From the NCBI GenBank assembly GCA_018058125.1, contig JAGPCH010000040.1, positions 1 to 8,678 on the forward strand: a DNA stretch of 8,678 nucleotides. Reading direction: 5' to 3'. The translations under genes were made by a program, and so were the position numbers. This stretch comes from Ignavibacteria bacterium. Lineage in GTDB: Bacteria > Bacteroidota > Ignavibacteria > Tepidaquicellales > Tepidaquicellaceae. How positions within the stretch are numbered: the first letter of the stretch is position 1; each line of letters opens with the position of its first letter. The notes beneath the pieces were generated by a model, which was given only the letters and a program-made list of their open reading frames with translations, was not told the DNA's origin and made no database searches. This document shows, in pieces, positions 6,253 to 8,678 of the stretch.

Positions 6253-7545
6253 TTGAATTTAACCGACACCCGAAAAAAGACCGAAAGAACTGTTTTAGTC
6301 TGCTATTCTAAACGGAAAGATAAAAAACATTCTCATTCTGAAGATTCTCTTATTGAGCTGAAGTTTCTTGCCGAAACTGCCGGAGCTGAAGTTGTTGAGA
6401 CTTTCTTTCAGGAAAATGACACATTTGATTCAAGGTACATGATCGGAAAAGGCAAGACACAGGAAATAGCTGATTATGTTGAATCCAATGATATTCAGCT
6501 CGTCATATTCGAAAATGAACTCGCCTATACTCAATTAAGAAATCTAGAAAACAAGATTAAGTGTAAGATCTTGGATAAGTCAAATCTTATACTCGATATT
6601 TTTGCATCCAATGCCAGAACAGCACAGGCGAAGCTTCAGGTAGAACTTGCCCAGCTTGAGTATACTCTTCCCAGATTGACGAGACAATGGACTCACCTTT
6701 CAAAACAATTCGGAGGAATAGGTACAAAAGGTCCGGGTGAAACTCAGATAGAAACTGACAGAAGACTTATTAATACAAGGATAACCGTATTAAAGGAAAA
6801 GCTTAAGAAAGTTGCCGAGCAAAGAAAAACTCAATCCGCCGAGAGAAATAAATTTTTCAGAATATCACTAGTCGGTTATACTAATGCCGGCAAATCTACT
6901 TTGCTGAATGCTCTGACCGGTGCAGACGTATATGTCGAAAATAAACTTTTTGCTACGCTCGATACTTCTACTAAAGTTCTACAGCTTCTTGTTACCAATG
7001 ACGGAAAAGTCACTAAATTCCCGAAGAAGATACTTGTATCAGATACTGTCGGTTTCATAAAAAATCTTCCTCATAATCTTATTGAGTCTTTTAAATCAAC
7101 TTTGCTCGAAGTTATCGAATCAGATCTACTTCTCCATCTGGTGGATGTATCTAATGAAAATTTCAGAGATCAGATGGAAGTCGTAACTGAAACTTTAAAA
7201 GAGATCGGCGCTGAGAATAAAAAGACAATTAATGTTTTTAATAAGACAGACGTGGTCGAGGATCCAGATCTGATCAGGATCCTGAAAAATGAATTTAAAG
7301 ATGCGGTATTCATTTCTGCAGAGAAAGGTCTGAATCTGAATTCGCTAATGGAAGAAATGAAATCCGAGCTTAACAGTGAAAATACAGAGCGGACTATAAA
7401 ACTTAAACCCGATGAACATAAAAAGGTCAGCATGATTTATAAACTTGCCGAAGTCAGCAAGATCAAATATCTGAAAAGCGGAATCAAGGTTTCATTTAGA
7501 ACTAATGATAAGAATTACTCAAAACTTAAGACTTTAGCTGAGTAA
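6253..7545 (+). CDS. hflX: ribosome-associated GTPase HflX
   Basis: This 430-residue cytoplasmic GTPase of the Obg-HflX group binds the 50S subunit and splits stalled or hibernating ribosomes, especially under heat or antibiotic stress. The N-terminal HflX domain (about 12-190) contains the YMIGKGKTQEI segment and the glycine-rich stretch GGIGTKGPGETQIETDRR (154-171), a hallmark of HflX, and ends in a basic helical linker. The G domain has G1 GYTNAGKST (208-216), G3 DTVGF (264-268; HflX has Val where many GTPases have Ala), G4 NKTD (330-333) and G5 SAE (355-357). A short C-terminal extension follows. Length matches the family. The start is TTG at 6253: a stop codon sits two codons upstream and the next in-frame Met is deep in the conserved domain. 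No Shine-Dalgarno is evident. A small gene follows after 15 bp. Confidence 0.97.
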   Translation: MNLTDTRKKTERTVLVCYSKRKDKKHSHSEDSLIELKFLAETAGAEVVETFFQENDTFDSRYMIGKGKTQEIADYVESNDIQLVIFENELAYTQLRNLENKIKCKILDKSNLILDIFASNARTAQAKLQVELAQLEYTLPRLTRQWTHLSKQFGGIGTKGPGETQIETDRRLINTRITVLKEKLKKVAEQRKTQSAERNKFFRISLVGYTNAGKSTLLNALTGADVYVENKLFATLDTSTKVLQLLVTNDGKVTKFPKKILVSDTVGFIKNLPHNLIESFKSTLLEVIESDLLLHLVDVSNENFRDQMEVVTETLKEIGAENKKTINVFNKTDVVEDPDLIRILKNEFKDAVFISAEKGLNLNSLMEEMKSELNSENTERTIKLKPDEHKKVSMIYKLAEVSKIKYLKSGIKVSFRTNDKNYSKLKTLAE

Positions 7546-7560
7546 ATTTAATTTCATTAA

Positions 7561-7812
7561 ATGAAAATTAAAGAATCCATAAATATATCAGAATTTCAAA
7601 AGCACATTTTCTGGAATTATAAACCGGAAGCAGAGCTCGATAAAAGTATAATAATTGAGAATGTCCTTCTTTACGGTGAGCTTGATGATTACAGAAAATT
7701 AATGAGACTTGTTACAAAAGAAGATATCCGTATCGTTACTGATCAGATAGAAAAAAGAGGCAGATTTAAAAAACGAGTTAACTTTATTAGAAGAGTTGTT
7801 TTATCAGACTAA
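7561..7812 (+). CDS. small DUF6922-like protein of unknown function
   Basis: This 83-residue, charged protein has no membrane segment or signal peptide. The pattern HIFWNY (about 15-20) followed by SIIIENVLLYGELDDYRKL (about 29-47) resembles the N-terminal signature of DUF6922 proteins (a FWD-like motif, then an IIERVLERG-like helix). Those proteins are often encoded next to AbiEii-type nucleotidyltransferases and are suspected of a regulatory or antitoxin-like role. No such partner is present here. The C-terminus is strongly basic (KRGRFKKRVNFIRR), which would suit nucleic-acid or ribosome contact (inference). It starts 15 bp after the hflX stop on the same strand and is probably cotranscribed. 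The family link is from memory of the pattern and moderately uncertain; the reading frame itself is well supported by its position and composition. Confidence 0.65.
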   Translation: MKIKESINISEFQKHIFWNYKPEAELDKSIIIENVLLYGELDDYRKLMRLVTKEDIRIVTDQIEKRGRFKKRVNFIRRVVLSD

Positions 7813-7827
7813 TACATCAAATTTTTG
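7796..7827 (+). promoter_or_regulatory. possible promoter of the acyl-CoA dehydrogenase gene
   Basis: AATTTTTG (7820-7827) matches the Bacteroidota -7 consensus TAnnTTTG at five of its six defined positions (the first T is A). A TTG (7796-7798) lies 21 bases upstream, within the tolerated spacing range. It would give a leader of roughly 45 nt. Part of it lies within the end of the preceding small gene. In AT-rich DNA such partial matches arise easily, so this is tentative. Confidence 0.3.
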
Positions 7828-7880
7828 TAAATTAATTTTAAAACAGAATTAACCTAAAAACAAAGAAGGGAAAATTAAAC

Positions 7881-8678
7881 ATGTCAACAGTAGGAACATT
7901 CAAAGGTGTAGATTATTACGCAATAGACGATATGTTAACAGAAGAACAGAAATCCATTAGAGATACAGTACGTGAATTTGTTACAGAAGAAGTATTACCA
8001 ATTATAGAAGAGTACAATCAGGAAATGCAGTTCCCGTCTCAGCTTATTCCAAAAATGGCTGAGCTTGGAATATTCGGTCCTACCCTGCCAGTTGAATACG
8101 GCGGGATGGGTATTGACAATATTTCATACGGATTGATCATGCAGGAGCTTGAGAGAGGTGACAGCGGTGTAAGAAGTTTTGCATCTGTTCAGTCAGCACT
8201 CGTAATGTATCCGATCTATACTTTTGGAAGTGAAGAGCAGAGAAAAAAGTATTTACCAAAACTCGCTAAAGGTGAGATGATTGGTTGCTTCGGATTAACC
8301 GAGCCTGACTTCGGAAGTAATCCCGGAGGGATGATAACAAAGGCTGAGAAAGTTGATGGCGGATATTTACTCAACGGCGCTAAGATGTGGATCACAAACG
8401 GAACAGTTGCAGACGTCGCAGTTGTCTGGGCAAAACTTGACGGAAAAGTCAGAGGATTCGTAGTTGATAAAGGTACTAAAGGTTTTACTGCTCCTGAGAT
8501 GAAAGGTAAACTTTCATTAAGAGCTTCTATTACTTCAGAGTTAGTATTTTCAGATTGTTTGATCCCTGAGGAAAATCTGATGCCTAACAGCGGCGGATTG
8601 AAATCTCCATTAATGTGTCTGACACAGGCAAGGTACGGAATTGCATGGGGAGTAGTAGGACTTGCTATGGAATGTTAC
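7881..8678 (+). CDS. glutaryl-CoA dehydrogenase-like acyl-CoA dehydrogenase (3' end outside the window)
   Basis: An FAD-dependent acyl-CoA dehydrogenase; 266 codons are visible and the frame is still open at the window edge (the family is about 390 residues). Glutaryl-CoA dehydrogenase oxidises and decarboxylates glutaryl-CoA to crotonyl-CoA in lysine, tryptophan and aromatic degradation, passing electrons to ETF. The N-terminal helical domain begins at about residue 20 (TEEQKSIRDTVREF). R98 and S102 (RSFAS, then VQSALVMYPIY) match the Arg/Ser pair that binds the distal carboxylate of glutaryl-CoA, favouring this subfamily over general acyl-CoA dehydrogenases. The middle domain has CFGLTEPDFGSNPGG (about 136-150) and KMWITNG (168-174), then KGKLSLRAS and QARYGIAWG (about 249-257). 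The catalytic glutamate lies beyond the window. ATG at 7881 follows AAGAAGGG at about 10 bases, one of the few Shine-Dalgarno-like sites here. It may have its own promoter. Confidence 0.93.
   Translation, partial: MSTVGTFKGVDYYAIDDMLTEEQKSIRDTVREFVTEEVLPIIEEYNQEMQFPSQLIPKMAELGIFGPTLPVEYGGMGIDNISYGLIMQELERGDSGVRSFASVQSALVMYPIYTFGSEEQRKKYLPKLAKGEMIGCFGLTEPDFGSNPGGMITKAEKVDGGYLLNGAKMWITNGTVADVAVVWAKLDGKVRGFVVDKGTKGFTAPEMKGKLSLRASITSELVFSDCLIPEENLMPNSGGLKSPLMCLTQARYGIAWGVVGLAMECY

Noticed and set aside
7561..7812. Antitoxin of a toxin-antitoxin pair
   Set aside because: No nucleotidyltransferase or other toxin gene lies beside it; the neighbours are hflX and an acyl-CoA dehydrogenase.

Overview
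The window is AT-rich (roughly 35-38% G+C by eye) and gene-dense. It looks like a chromosomal segment from the Bacteroidota/Chlorobiota/Ignavibacteriota (FCB) side of the bacteria. The evidence is indirect: most genes lack a clear Shine-Dalgarno sequence, two genes appear to start with TTG, one promoter fits the Bacteroidota TTG...TAnnTTTG pattern, and protein types such as the LEA type 2 lipoprotein and the DUF6922-like small protein are common in that group. An Ignavibacteria-like organism is my best guess, not a firm assignment.

Layout. Positions 113-4731 hold a minus-strand block, read right to left. It contains a CtpE-like P-type ATPase (probable Ca2+ pump), then a dicarboxylate/amino-acid:cation symporter whose start codon lies inside the ATPase gene (11-bp overlap), then, after 82 bp, a lipoprotein-type glutathione peroxidase. 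Positions 4732-5384 are 653 bp without a confident gene. This stretch holds an octamer tandem repeat, a heptamer tandem repeat, a doubtful 88-residue ORF and a perfect 13-bp inverted repeat. Positions 5385-5999 encode a minus-strand LEA type 2 (WHy-like) lipoprotein. Positions 6000-6252 are a divergent promoter region filled by a 13-copy heptamer array and a second, 4-copy heptamer array. From 6253 rightward on the plus strand come the ribosome-associated GTPase HflX (TTG start), a small DUF6922-like protein 15 bp behind it, and the first 266 codons of a glutaryl-CoA dehydrogenase-type acyl-CoA dehydrogenase that runs off the window.

Functionally this is mostly housekeeping and envelope biology: cation and carboxylate transport, peroxide defence, ribosome rescue under stress, and glutaryl-CoA (lysine/tryptophan or aromatic) catabolism. 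No mobile element, CRISPR array, RNA gene or defence island is visible. The signals most worth a second look are the 7- and 8-bp tandem arrays confined to intergenic DNA (one apparently supplies the -33 element of the lipoprotein promoter), a Glu-to-Gln change in the TM4 ion-binding motif of the ATPase, and a periplasmic insertion in the symporter. I do not see a convincing undescribed multi-gene system.
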